From positions 26,248 to 43,434 of the forward strand of contig CAJUNX010000034.1 in NCBI GenBank assembly GCA_910587865.1: a stretch of 17,187 bases of DNA, written 5' to 3'. This DNA is from an uncultured Roseburia sp. Lineage in GTDB: Bacteria > Bacillota > Clostridia > Lachnospirales > Lachnospiraceae. The notes below the pieces were generated by a model, which was given only the letters and a program-made list of their open reading frames with translations, was not told the DNA's origin and did not search any database. Made by a program: the position numbers and the translations under genes. Positions 1 through 7,575 of this stretch are shown here, in pieces; positions within the stretch are counted from its first letter, which is position 1, and the number at the start of each line of letters is the position of its first letter.

Positions 1-269
1 AGAGGAAAGCGGTATGTATTTTTGAGCGGTATCTGTACGAGTGAGAAATAACAAAAAGAGAAAAGCATATCTTTTTGTGGAATCTGTAATAAGATTGAGA
101 CAGCACAATTTATATTTCTGCAGTACATGCATTAAAAGAACTATGAACCAGTAATGTATTTCCGCAGCATTACATGTGCTGATATAAATTGTGTAAGTAC
201 ATCGTGTGATTCACTTGTACTGGTATGTGCTGTGGCAGAAGGAAAGCAGTTCATATAGTTTGATGGCAT
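1..269. other. Intergenic region upstream of parS, no confident gene
   Basis: No convincing gene is seen. One frame is open from base 1 to a TAA at 49-51 and could be the last 16 codons of an upstream gene, but I do not recognise it; rsmG often precedes parA in Firmicutes, and this tail does not clearly match it. An AT-rich hairpin follows, with arms 51-59 (ACAAAAAGA) and 70-78 (TCTTTTTGT). It could be a weak terminator, but no T-run follows the stem. The rest is dominated by the long inverted repeat at 104-193 listed separately. Confidence 0.4.
104..193. repeat. Long imperfect inverted repeat (nested hairpin)
   Basis: The outer arms CACAATTTATAT (104-115) and ATATAAATTGTG (182-193) are perfectly complementary over 12 bp. 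Directly inside, CAGTACATG (121-129) pairs with CATGTGCTG (173-181) over 9 bp with one G-U pair, leaving a 5-nt bulge on the left. A third helix, GTAATG (151-156) with CATTAC (168-173), can form at the tip, though it shares one base with the middle helix. The motif TGTGCTG at 175-181 recurs near 225-231. The ~90-nt element could be a structured RNA, a dispersed palindromic repeat or a protein-binding region; the sequence alone does not decide. Confidence 0.5.
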
Positions 270-295
270 AAAAATGTTTCACGTGAAACATTTTT
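270..295. promoter_or_regulatory. parS: parS centromere-like site
   Basis: The 16-bp palindrome TGTTTCACGTGAAACA lies at 275-290 and matches the Firmicutes parS consensus bound by ParB/Spo0J. Flanking A5 and T5 extend the dyad to 26 bp (270-295). It sits about 90 bp before parA and just upstream of its probable promoter, so a ParB complex nucleated here would also cover the parAB promoter. Confidence 0.95.
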
Positions 296-319
296 TGTGT
301 GGTAATCCGGAAATAATAG

Positions 320-328
320 TGTTATAAT
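320..328 (+). promoter_or_regulatory. Probable parA promoter, extended -10
   Basis: TG at 320-321, one base, then TATAAT at 323-328 form an extended -10 element. No good -35 hexamer is seen at 16-18 bp upstream, which is acceptable for extended -10 promoters. It lies 52 bp before the parA start and 29 bp downstream of parS. Confidence 0.55.
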
Positions 329-380
329 AAGTCATGTATCCAGTGAATATTGTTTAGCATAAGAAAAAGAGGTAAAAATA

Positions 381-1148
381 ATGAGTAGAATTATAGCAAT
401 TGCGAATCAAAAAGGTGGTGTTGGGAAAACAACAACAGCTATTAATCTTGCTTCCTGTTTGGCGGAAGCCGGAAAGAAGGTTCTCACCATTGATCTTGAT
501 CCTCAGGGAAATATGACAAGCGGCCTGGGTGTAGATAAAAGTGAGCTGGAAAATACGGTATATGAATTAATGCTCGATGAGTGCTCAATCAAAGAAAGCA
601 TGTGCGACACAGTGGTAAATGGGATGAAGATCATTCCGTCAAATGTGAATCTTGCGGGTGCGGAAATAGAGCTGCTGGGTATTAATGAAAAAGAATATAT
701 TTTAAAAAATGCCGTTGATTATATCAGAGATGATTATGATTTTATTGTGATTGATTGTCCGCCGTCTTTAAATATGCTGACGATTAATGCGATGACGACG
801 GCAGATACCGTGCTGGTTCCGATTCAGTGTGAGTACTACGCACTGGAAGGTCTAAGTCAGCTGATGCATACTATTGATTTGGTACAACAGCGATTGAATT
901 CACAGTTAAAGATTGACGGTATTGTATTTACAATGTATGATGTGCGCACAAATCTTTCTAATCAGGTGGTAGAAAATGTAAAAGAAAACCTGGATACCAA
1001 GATTTATCAGACTCTGATACCAAGAAATATCAGGCTTGCGGAGGCGCCGTCACACGGGCTGCCAATCAATATGTATGATGCAAAATCCGCAGGGACAGAA
1101 AGTTACCGGTTACTGGCAAAAGAAGTGATGGAAAGGACGGATATCTGA
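381..1148 (+). CDS. parA: Chromosome partitioning ATPase ParA (Soj)
   Basis: This is a 255-residue ParA/Soj ATPase of the usual chromosomal length. In the family, the ATP-bound dimer binds DNA non-specifically and is displaced by ParB at parS, which drives origin segregation and, through DnaA, affects replication initiation. Visible motifs are the deviant Walker A KGGVGKTT at residues 11-18, the A' motif DLDPQGN at 38-44 and Walker B FIVIDCPPS at 121-129. The start has an AGAGG ribosome binding site about 8 nt upstream. parB begins one base after the stop, so the two are co-transcribed. The parS site upstream confirms the system. Nothing is truncated or unusual. Confidence 0.96.
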   Translation: MSRIIAIANQKGGVGKTTTAINLASCLAEAGKKVLTIDLDPQGNMTSGLGVDKSELENTVYELMLDECSIKESMCDTVVNGMKIIPSNVNLAGAEIELLGINEKEYILKNAVDYIRDDYDFIVIDCPPSLNMLTINAMTTADTVLVPIQCEYYALEGLSQLMHTIDLVQQRLNSQLKIDGIVFTMYDVRTNLSNQVVENVKENLDTKIYQTLIPRNIRLAEAPSHGLPINMYDAKSAGTESYRLLAKEVMERTDI

Positions 1149-1149
1149 T

Positions 1150-2070
1150 ATGGCGGCAAAGAAAGCTGGATTGGGAAAAGGACTGGATTCTCTGATTATT
1201 CCAAATAAAGCGAAACATACAGGAGATGAAAATCAGAATGCGGAGGAGATAAGGAAAGAAAAGGAAACGGACGGCGTTATGGTCAGCATCCAAAAAGTGG
1301 AACCGAACCGGGAACAGCCGCGAAAGAATTTTGATGAGGATACTTTGATGGAGCTGTCCGAATCAATCCGGCAGTTCGGTGTTCTTCAGCCATTGCTGGT
1401 ACAGGATAAAACAGAATATTATGAAATCATAGCGGGCGAACGAAGATGGCGCGCTGCCAAAATGGCAGGATTGAAGGAAATACCGGTTATCATTAAAAAT
1501 CTTACCGAACAGGAAATCGTAGAGATTTCCCTGATTGAAAATATTCAGAGAGAAAATCTAAATCCGATTGAAGAAGCGTTTGCCTATAAAAGACTGTTAA
1601 CTGAATTTAATCTGAAACAGGATGAAGTAGCGGAGCGTGTTTCCAAAAGCAGGACGGCCGTCACTAACTCCATGCGTCTTTTGAAACTAAATGAGAAGGT
1701 TCAGCAGATGGTGATTGACGATATGATCTCTACCGGTCATGCGAGAGCGCTTCTTGGAATTGACGACTCGGATCAGCAGTATCAGCTTGCACAGAAAATC
1801 TTTGATGAGAAGCTGAGTGTCCGTGAGACAGAAAAGCTGGTGAAAAAAGTTCAGCAGGGATCTGATTTGGACGGAAAAAAAGAAGAGGTCCGACTCGATC
1901 CGAAGATTACTGCGATCTGTCATGATCTGGAAGAGAAGATGAAGGGAATTTTCGGGACAAAGGTTGCGATCAATCAGAAGGATGAGAAACGTGGAAGGAT
2001 AGAGATTGAATATTTTTCCATGGATGAACTGGACCGTATTATTGATCTGATCTACACAATTAAAAAATAG
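1150..2070 (+). CDS. parB: Chromosome partitioning protein ParB (Spo0J)
   Basis: A 306-residue ParB/Spo0J protein. ParB binds parS, hydrolyses CTP to clamp and spread on DNA, stimulates the ParA ATPase and loads SMC. The N-terminal GLGKGLDSLI (residues 7-16) is the ParA-stimulating segment typical of the family. Next come the REQPRKNF box (54-61), the CTP-binding and arginine-rich motif GERRWRAA (96-103), the ENIQRENLNPIEEA box (130-143), and a helix-turn-helix around 157-180 for parS recognition. The C-terminal ~70 residues form the dimerisation region. The ATG lies one base after the parA stop; its ribosome binding site is inside the end of parA (GGAAAGGAC). Confidence 0.96.
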   Translation: MAAKKAGLGKGLDSLIIPNKAKHTGDENQNAEEIRKEKETDGVMVSIQKVEPNREQPRKNFDEDTLMELSESIRQFGVLQPLLVQDKTEYYEIIAGERRWRAAKMAGLKEIPVIIKNLTEQEIVEISLIENIQRENLNPIEEAFAYKRLLTEFNLKQDEVAERVSKSRTAVTNSMRLLKLNEKVQQMVIDDMISTGHARALLGIDDSDQQYQLAQKIFDEKLSVRETEKLVKKVQQGSDLDGKKEEVRLDPKITAICHDLEEKMKGIFGTKVAINQKDEKRGRIEIEYFSMDELDRIIDLIYTIKK

Positions 2071-2082
2071 AAAGGCTTGACT

Positions 2083-2580
2083 ATGATTTCACAATATCTT
2101 GGATTTGACTCGGATTATATCATTATCGGACTGACTGTCGTTTTGTTGTTTCTGTTGATTCTTACAATTGTAAATATTGTACAGATGCGCAGATTAAAAA
2201 AAAGCTACCGTAATTTTATGACAGGAAAAGATGCAAAAAATCTGGAGGACACTCTGATAAAAAGGCTCGATCAGGTGGAACGGCTTGTGGTTGCCAATGA
2301 TGATAATGAAGAGAATATCAAAAAACTGTTTCGCAATATGCAGTATTCCTATCAGAGAATGGGTCTGATTAAATATGATGCGTTCAGTGAAATGGGAGGA
2401 AAGCTCAGTTTTTCCCTTGCTATGCTGGATGTGAAAAACAATGGATTTATCATCAATGCCATGCATACCAGAGAGGGCTGTTATACTTATATCAAGGAAA
2501 TTGTAGAAGGCAATTCCATTATTGTACTATCGGAAGAAGAGCAGGAAGCTCTGAACAGGGCTATGGGAAATAAGAAATAG
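2083..2580 (+). CDS. DUF4446 family membrane-anchored protein
   Basis: A 165-residue protein with one N-terminal transmembrane helix (about residues 12-34), a charged, probably helical linker (about 50-90) and a conserved C-terminal region. That region contains KYDAFSEMGGKLSFSLAMLD (98-117) and the LSEEEQEAL motif (149-157), the signature I associate with DUF4446. Its function is not known to me. Placement directly behind parB is typical of Clostridia and suggests a cell-envelope or chromosome-related housekeeping role, which is inference only. A TTG six bases upstream is also in frame, but the ATG at 2083 has AAAGG seven bases before it and is preferred. It lies 12 bp after parB in the same operon. 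Confidence 0.8.
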   Translation: MISQYLGFDSDYIIIGLTVVLLFLLILTIVNIVQMRRLKKSYRNFMTGKDAKNLEDTLIKRLDQVERLVVANDDNEENIKKLFRNMQYSYQRMGLIKYDAFSEMGGKLSFSLAMLDVKNNGFIINAMHTREGCYTYIKEIVEGNSIIVLSEEEQEALNRAMGNKK

Positions 2581-2602
2581 CCAGAAATCAGGAGGATCAT
2601 GT

Positions 2603-3481
2603 ATGCATCAATTCCTAAGATCTGTTGGGTTTTCAAAACTGACGAAAGCGGATTTAGAAAAATTATTTGAATATATCATAAAATGTCCAACTGCTCATAA
2701 AGTTGCCACGGATTCCGAGGGAAATGAATTTGCAGAGATTTCAAAAGAATTCGGAGATTTTTTTGGAATCACGGTTCGCGGGATTTACAGAGAAAATGAT
2801 ATGTTTGAGGTCGAATATTATTTTCCTTATTTGTGCGGTAAAACAATTTCTACAAAAGAATATGCTGATGTGGAGAAACATGCGGAAAAAGAATCGTATG
2901 CCGGAATCTGTGATGAGATCAGAATTGGTGTTACACTTATTTTTTATCTACAGAATGTCGTTGATTATTTGTCGATGAAAAAATGTAAGGGATTGAAAAA
3001 TTCTGCAGAAGGAATTATTCTTGGCGGTCTCTCCACAGAAGGAAAAATACTTCTTGCGGTGAATAAGGCGGAACGACAAATGCAGAATATCAGAAAGGAA
3101 GGTACGGACAGGAATTATCTGATTGCGGCGGCGAGAGACGGGGATGAGGAAGCGATCGAAAGTCTGACGCTGGAGGATATCGATATGTATTCTCTGTTGT
3201 CGAGACGAATCACACATGAGGATATTTTAAGTATTGTGGATTCCTATTTTATGCCGTATGGCGTAGAGAGTGACCATTACAGTATTCTCGGAGAAATCAT
3301 GGATTATTCAGTGATGCAGAACCAGATTACCAAGGAAAATATTTATACGCTGGATCTCATCTGCAATGATATGATATTTAGTGTGTGTATAAATGAAACA
3401 GATTTATTCGGTGAGCCTGCGGTGGGAAGAAGATTTAAAGGAGTGATCTGGATGCAGGGAAGTATCAAATACAGAGATTAA
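2603..3481 (+). CDS. DUF3881-like protein of unknown function
   Basis: A 292-residue soluble protein with no signal peptide or clear membrane helix. It begins MHQFLRSVGFSKL and has a mixed alpha/beta, acidic composition. From memory the start and size match DUF3881, a family largely restricted to Lachnospiraceae and relatives; its function is not known to me. AGGAGG at 2590-2595 sits 7 nt before the ATG. It follows the DUF4446 gene by 22 bp and should be the last gene of the parAB operon. An ATG at 2599 is in a different frame and is not used. In related genomes I would expect serS next; here an exporter locus follows, which suggests insertion or rearrangement at this boundary. Confidence 0.65.
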   Translation: MHQFLRSVGFSKLTKADLEKLFEYIIKCPTAHKVATDSEGNEFAEISKEFGDFFGITVRGIYRENDMFEVEYYFPYLCGKTISTKEYADVEKHAEKESYAGICDEIRIGVTLIFYLQNVVDYLSMKKCKGLKNSAEGIILGGLSTEGKILLAVNKAERQMQNIRKEGTDRNYLIAAARDGDEEAIESLTLEDIDMYSLLSRRITHEDILSIVDSYFMPYGVESDHYSILGEIMDYSVMQNQITKENIYTLDLICNDMIFSVCINETDLFGEPAVGRRFKGVIWMQGSIKYRD

Positions 3482-3614
3482 TTGCAGACGCACGGATATA
3501 TTTTAATGAAGCTGGTTTATTTGTACGGGAAAGAAAGGAGCAGAAGATTAAAGATATTCAGTCTTTTTGCTGCACACAAAATCATCGGGCTTAGGAAAGG
3601 AGTATGGTTTAAAA

Positions 3615-3653
3615 ATGAGATTATGTATTGCTTTGACTCCATGCAGGGTTTGA
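3615..3653 (+). CDS. Leader peptide MRLCIALTPCRV (attenuation control)
   Basis: A 12-codon open frame encodes MRLCIALTPCRV and ends at TGA 3651-3653. A strong ribosome binding site (AAAGGAG, 3596-3602) lies 12 nt upstream. Codons 9 onward lie in the 5' part of the attenuator hairpins described next, so a ribosome on this frame would change which RNA helix forms. The frame is far shorter than any domain protein, and its position before a drug-exporter gene is that of leader peptides for inducible antibiotic-resistance genes. The LC...CR pattern reminds me of leaders of ribosomal-protection tet genes, recalled and not checked. A two-codon frame (ATG at 3604) overlaps the same site but is too close to it. 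Confidence 0.6.
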   Translation: MRLCIALTPCRV

Positions 3654-3740
3654 GGACACCGCATGGAGGATAATAGTGAAGTGATAAGGATGTCTGGTGA
3701 AGCCTGACATCCCTTGTTTGTCCTCAGACTTTGCTTTTTC
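3637..3740 (+). promoter_or_regulatory. Transcription attenuator upstream of MFS gene
   Basis: Two mutually exclusive RNA structures are visible. The first helix pairs CTCCATGC (3637-3644) with GCATGGAG (3661-3668). The competing helix pairs 3643-3658 with 3719-3734 over 16 bp, three of them G-U, and is followed by TTTTT at 3735-3739, as in an intrinsic terminator. A third hairpin, GGATGTC (3688-3694) with GACATCC (3706-3712), lies inside the large helix. The leader-peptide stop falls at 3651-3653, in the left arm of the terminator helix. Family knowledge from erm, mef and tet leaders suggests that ribosome stalling on the leader would favour read-through. The T-run is short, so the terminator call is moderate. 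Confidence 0.55.
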
Positions 3741-3826
3741 AAACATTATATGTTCATTCATGCGGACATGATTCGCCTGTTTTGCGATACATGGCTGAAC
3801 GTTTAAAACAAAAAGGAGCAAAGTCA

Positions 3827-5095
3827 ATGAAAAAATATATTTTATTATGGAGTACCCAGTCGCTCTCCACACTTGGCAGCGGCATGACCAGCTACGCACT
3901 CGTGCTGTGGCTGTATCTTCAGAGCGGTTCGGCATTAAAAACAGCTTTGTTGTCTGTCTGCTCATATGCACCCTATATCATCATGAGCATTTTTGCAGGG
4001 GCTTTGAGCGACCGCTGGGATAAAAAGCGGACGATGCTGTTCTGCGATCTGATGGCAGCTTTATCTACAATAGTAGTAATAATCCTGATCAAAACAGACG
4101 TCCTTGTGCCGTGGCATTTATATCTGATCAATGCTTTTAATGGTCTGATGAATACCATACAGCAGCCAGCGGGAGAGGTGACGGCGACGCTTTTGATTCC
4201 GAAGGAATATTATCAGAAGACAAGCGGTCTGCGTTCCATGTCAAATTCGCTCAATTCCATTCTTACTCCGATATTTGCGACAGCGCTTTTTGCGTTTGCC
4301 GGGATGGAAGGTGTGATTGCAGTGGATCTTATCACTTTTGCGATTGCATTTTTTACGCTGCTGATTCTGATTCCGATCCCGAAGCAGACATCGGAAAAGA
4401 AGACGGAGGAATCTCTGATGCGGTCCGCGGCTGTCGGACTGCGCTGGCTTTTCGAGCATCGGCTGATCCTGCTGCTGATTTTGTTTCTTGCAGGAATCAA
4501 CCTGGTGGCGTCGGCCTATGAAGCCGCGCTCCCGGCAATGGTTTTATCAAAGCCAATGGGCGGAGAGACAGTGCTTGGTATGATCAATACCTGCGTAGGC
4601 ATTGCGACGCTCTGCGGCAGTCTGCTTGCGACGCTTCTTCCGGCTCCGAAAAACAGGGTTCGGGTGATATGTCTGACATTGTTTTTTTCTATGAGTACGG
4701 AGAATTTTATGCTTGCTTTCGGAAGGAATCCTCTCACCTGGTGCATTGCGGCGGTGCTGGGATGGATTCTGATTCCTGTGATGAACGTCAATATGGATGT
4801 GATTTTCCGAAGCACGATCCCCCCGGAATTGCAGGGACGCGTCTATTCCTGCCGGAATACGATGCAGTTTTTTACAATTCCTCTGGGGTATCTGCTCGGA
4901 GGTGTATTGATCGATGAGGTATGTGAGCCGTTTATGAGCGCTGTCTTAGCGGATCATCCGCTGACCCGGCTGTTTGGCACGGGCAAAGGCGCAGGAGCGG
5001 CATTGATGTTTTTTCTTCTCGGGATCGCCGGCATCGTGGTATGCCTTGCATTTACGATTCCTTTAAAAAAATTTGACTGGAGAGATCCGGACTAA
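3827..5095 (+). CDS. MFS drug exporter, DHA3 (macrolide efflux-like) type
   Basis: A 422-residue major facilitator with about 12 hydrophobic segments. It starts MKKYILLWSTQSLSTLGSGM, typical of DHA3-type drug/H+ antiporters such as Mef-like macrolide exporters. The loop between helices 2 and 3 carries the MFS motif-A remnant GALSDRWDKKR (58-68). It should export a hydrophobic drug from the cytoplasm using the proton gradient; the substrate cannot be read from the sequence. The open frame extends upstream, but the ATG at 3827 has AAAGGAG eight bases before it and fits the family N-terminus. Control is probably by the attenuator and leader peptide upstream. The last 44 bp overlap the convergent alarmone synthetase gene, and no terminator separates them. 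Confidence 0.85.
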   Translation: MKKYILLWSTQSLSTLGSGMTSYALVLWLYLQSGSALKTALLSVCSYAPYIIMSIFAGALSDRWDKKRTMLFCDLMAALSTIVVIILIKTDVLVPWHLYLINAFNGLMNTIQQPAGEVTATLLIPKEYYQKTSGLRSMSNSLNSILTPIFATALFAFAGMEGVIAVDLITFAIAFFTLLILIPIPKQTSEKKTEESLMRSAAVGLRWLFEHRLILLLILFLAGINLVASAYEAALPAMVLSKPMGGETVLGMINTCVGIATLCGSLLATLLPAPKNRVRVICLTLFFSMSTENFMLAFGRNPLTWCIAAVLGWILIPVMNVNMDVIFRSTIPPELQGRVYSCRNTMQFFTIPLGYLLGGVLIDEVCEPFMSAVLADHPLTRLFGTGKGAGAALMFFLLGIAGIVVCLAFTIPLKKFDWRDPD

Positions 5096-5756
5096 ATTCC
5101 GGATGGTCTGTTTCAGTCAGACATATCGCTTCGGCAGCTTCTAGGGAGAGCGGATCTTTTTGTGTCCGTTCTCCCGTATAGTCTGCAAATCGTTTCTCAA
5201 TTTTCACCAGTACATTTGCATATTCTTTCAGCTCGGCGGCAATCTGCGCTTTATCATCGCGTGTCGTTTTATAAAGAATCCGATGTTCCATGCTTGCCCA
5301 GAAATCCATCGACATGGTGCGGAACTGGATTTCTACCGGAAAATATTCCATCCCGTCCATGCAGTATACCGGCACGCCGACAATGACATGATAACTGCGG
5401 TAACCGTTTGCTTTCGGACGATCTATGTAGTCTCTTTCTTTTATCACAATCAGATCCGACTGAAGCTTCAGCGCTTCGATCAGGCTGTAAATATCCTCGA
5501 TAAAATAGCAGATCACACGTACGCCGGCAATATCCTGCAGATAATCCTTTGCATTCATCATCGTCGGTTCTTTCTCTTTTTTTATCAGCTTGTTTTCAAT
5601 GCTTTTCTTTTTCTTAATCCGATTCTGTATATTATGAATTGGTCGGGCAGCAGAATCATTGTACAGATTGTGTTCCAGCACATTCAGGCGTGCCAGCAGA
5701 ATCTCCTTGGCATCTGTATAGGGCTGTATAAAGGTGTAATATTGCTCATTGGTCAT
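5052..5756 (-). CDS. Small alarmone synthetase, RelQ-like GTP pyrophosphokinase
   Basis: A 234-residue single-domain RelA/SpoT synthetase that transfers pyrophosphate from ATP to GDP or GTP to make (p)ppGpp. Motifs: RIKKKKSIENKL (46-57), DIAGVRV (75-81), the RDYIDRPKANGYRSYH segment (108-123), VEIQFRT (141-147) and MDFWASMEHRI (150-160), which holds the expected catalytic Glu. There is no hydrolase, TGS or ACT domain. The N-terminal FIQPYTDAKEILL and the length indicate the RelQ (YjbM) type. The open frame runs to 5957, but MTNEQYYTFIQPY aligns with the usual RelQ start; GGA lies about 6 nt upstream and AGAGG 15 nt. The start at 5819 is the alternative. The C-terminal tail (SSQIFLKES) is encoded antisense to the MFS 3' end. 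Confidence 0.88.
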   Translation of the reverse strand: MTNEQYYTFIQPYTDAKEILLARLNVLEHNLYNDSAARPIHNIQNRIKKKKSIENKLIKKEKEPTMMNAKDYLQDIAGVRVICYFIEDIYSLIEALKLQSDLIVIKERDYIDRPKANGYRSYHVIVGVPVYCMDGMEYFPVEIQFRTMSMDFWASMEHRILYKTTRDDKAQIAAELKEYANVLVKIEKRFADYTGERTQKDPLSLEAAEAICLTETDHPEFSPDLSSQIFLKES

Positions 5757-6024
5757 TTGTTGTCCGTTTTTCCTCTTTCTTCTTATACTTTCTGTATCGG
5801 CAGCAAAGCCATTTTGCATTATCCGTCCGCCTGCGTTCTTTCTGGTCCGGATTATGCACGTTAATAACAGTATACTTCCTAATTTTAACATAACTGTGCA
5901 CATTGTATGAAGCTTTTCTGAGGAAAACATTAAATTTTTTAAAAAGTCCGCGTGCATTCTGTCAGTGACTGTGATAAGATAATCCGTGATATCAAAATAT
6001 TTTTAAGTAGAAATGAGGAGTTTT

Positions 6025-7401
6025 ATGCAAAAGAGTCAGAATACGAACCAGTCTGCTTTTTACCGGCAGATTTTCCGGCTGGTACTGCCGATCATTATTC
6101 AGAATCTGCTTAGTGCGGCGGTCAGCTCCGCGGATGTTGTGATGTTAAATTATGTCGGGCAGTCATCCATTTCAGCCGTATCACTTGCCTCTCAGTATGC
6201 GAGTGTTCTTTTTATGGTATTTTACGGACTCGGAACCGGGGCAACGATTTTGTGCGCCCAGTATTATGGAAAAGGGGATTTTAAGGCGATTCAGGTAACG
6301 GAGGGAATCGCGCTTCGTTTTTCCATGATCATCGCATTGATTTTTGCCGGTGCAGCGCTTTTGATTCCGACTGAGATGATGCATCTGTTTACAAATGACG
6401 CGGAACTGATTGCAATCGGCGCCTCCTATCTGCGTTATATGAGTGTCAGTTATCTGTGTTGGGGAATTACAGAGGTATATCTGGCCGTGCTTCGGAGTAT
6501 CGGCAGAGTTATGATCAGCACGGCGATGAATGTGCTTGCATTTTCCCTGAATGTCATGCTGAACGCCGTGTTTATCTTTGGTTTATTCGGCGCTCCGAAA
6601 CTGGGGGCCGCCGGTGTCGCGATTGCTACCTCGCTTTCAAGACTGATTGAGCTTGCGGCATGTTTTGTTGTGTCTTTCTTAAGCAAAGATATCAAGCTGG
6701 ATTTTCGATATCTGTTTTCGAAAAACAGGATGCTCTTTTCCGATTTTATCCGGCTTTCCCTGCCGGCTCTTGGAAATGACGTCAGCTGGAGCGTTGCATT
6801 TTCCATGTATTCCGTGATTATCGGCCATCTCGGAACCGATGCTGTTGCCGCTAACTCCTTTGTCATTGTTGTGCGTAATTTCGGAACGATCCTCTGCTTC
6901 GGTATGGCAAGCGCGGGCGGGATTCTTTTGGGAAATATCATCGGAGAAAATAAATTAGAGGAGGCAAGGGACGGGGCGAAAAAACTGATGAAGCTGACCG
7001 TGATCACAGGCGCCATCGGCGGGCTCATCATTTTAGCGGCCATGCCTTTTGTACTGAGACATGCGTCTTTGAGTGATCAGGCCATGCATTATCTGAAGTA
7101 TATGATGCTGATCAACACCTATTATGTGATGGGAGCTGCCGTCAATACCACTCTGATCGCGGGTGTTTTCCGCGCCGGAGGCGACAGCCGGTTCGGTTTT
7201 ATCTGTGACACGATTGACATGTGGTGCTATGCCGTCCCGCTTGGTTTTCTCGCGGCATTTGCCTTAAAGCTGCCTGTGATGTGGGTTTATTTTCTCTTAT
7301 GTACCGATGAATTTGTCAAATGGCCCTGGGTTATAAAGCATTACCGAAGCGGGAAGTGGCTGCATAATATCACGAGAGATGATTTATTTGAGGAATCATA
7401 G
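6025..7401 (+). CDS. MATE family multidrug efflux transporter
   Basis: A 458-residue MATE transporter with about 12 membrane helices in two related halves. In the first half FRLVLPIIIQNLLSAAVSSADVVMLNYVG, here only partly quoted by its position near residues 16-45, is typical helix 1-2 sequence; GLGTGATILCAQYYGKGD (about 69-86) is a family signature. It should export cationic or hydrophobic compounds with Na+ or H+ coupling. An ATG at 6013 is in frame but has no ribosome binding site; the ATG at 6025 has GAGGAG ending 4 nt upstream, short but acceptable. It is divergent from the alarmone synthetase, 268 bp apart. A GATAAT at 5978-5983 is a possible -10 without a good -35. Confidence 0.87.
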   Translation: MQKSQNTNQSAFYRQIFRLVLPIIIQNLLSAAVSSADVVMLNYVGQSSISAVSLASQYASVLFMVFYGLGTGATILCAQYYGKGDFKAIQVTEGIALRFSMIIALIFAGAALLIPTEMMHLFTNDAELIAIGASYLRYMSVSYLCWGITEVYLAVLRSIGRVMISTAMNVLAFSLNVMLNAVFIFGLFGAPKLGAAGVAIATSLSRLIELAACFVVSFLSKDIKLDFRYLFSKNRMLFSDFIRLSLPALGNDVSWSVAFSMYSVIIGHLGTDAVAANSFVIVVRNFGTILCFGMASAGGILLGNIIGENKLEEARDGAKKLMKLTVITGAIGGLIILAAMPFVLRHASLSDQAMHYLKYMMLINTYYVMGAAVNTTLIAGVFRAGGDSRFGFICDTIDMWCYAVPLGFLAAFALKLPVMWVYFLLCTDEFVKWPWVIKHYRSGKWLHNITRDDLFEES

Positions 7402-7432
7402 AAGCCATGTCCTTTCAAGATAGTTATAAAAA

Positions 7433-7466
7433 GCCGTCCGGAATTGAAAAGCCGGGCGGCTTTTTT
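7433..7466. terminator. Bidirectional intrinsic terminator
   Basis: GCCGTCCGG (7433-7441) and CCGGGCGGC (7452-7460) form a 9-bp stem with one G-U pair, followed by TTTTTT on the + strand (7461-7466). On the - strand the same hairpin is followed by TTTTT (complement of 7428-7432). It therefore terminates the MATE transcript and can also stop the convergent TetR transcript, whose gene ends 110 bp away. Confidence 0.9.
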
Positions 7467-7575
7467 GCGTGGATAGCCGGGAGGGAGACGAAAAAATAGT
7501 AACAAACTTTTAGGCGAAAAAATCATAAACACTCGATCGCAGGAAATATTTTGCGTGCTTTGGAACCGAATGCGG

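Noticed and set aside
3482..3673. 63-codon + frame right after the DUF3881-like gene
   Set aside because: It starts with TTG adjacent to the previous stop, lacks a ribosome binding site at that point, has no domain-like sequence, and runs through the leader peptide and attenuator hairpins in another frame.
3621..3971. 116-codon - frame spanning the attenuator and MFS start
   Set aside because: It overlaps the structured leader region and the MFS start; no ribosome binding site or recognisable domain.
5160..5864. 234-codon + frame opposite the alarmone synthetase
   Set aside because: It is the antisense of a clear RelQ-like gene; the composition is rich in Cys, His, Phe and Ile with no family features.
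6450..7043. 197-codon - frame inside the first MATE gene
   Set aside because: It is antisense to conserved MATE sequence, with no ribosome binding site or domain.
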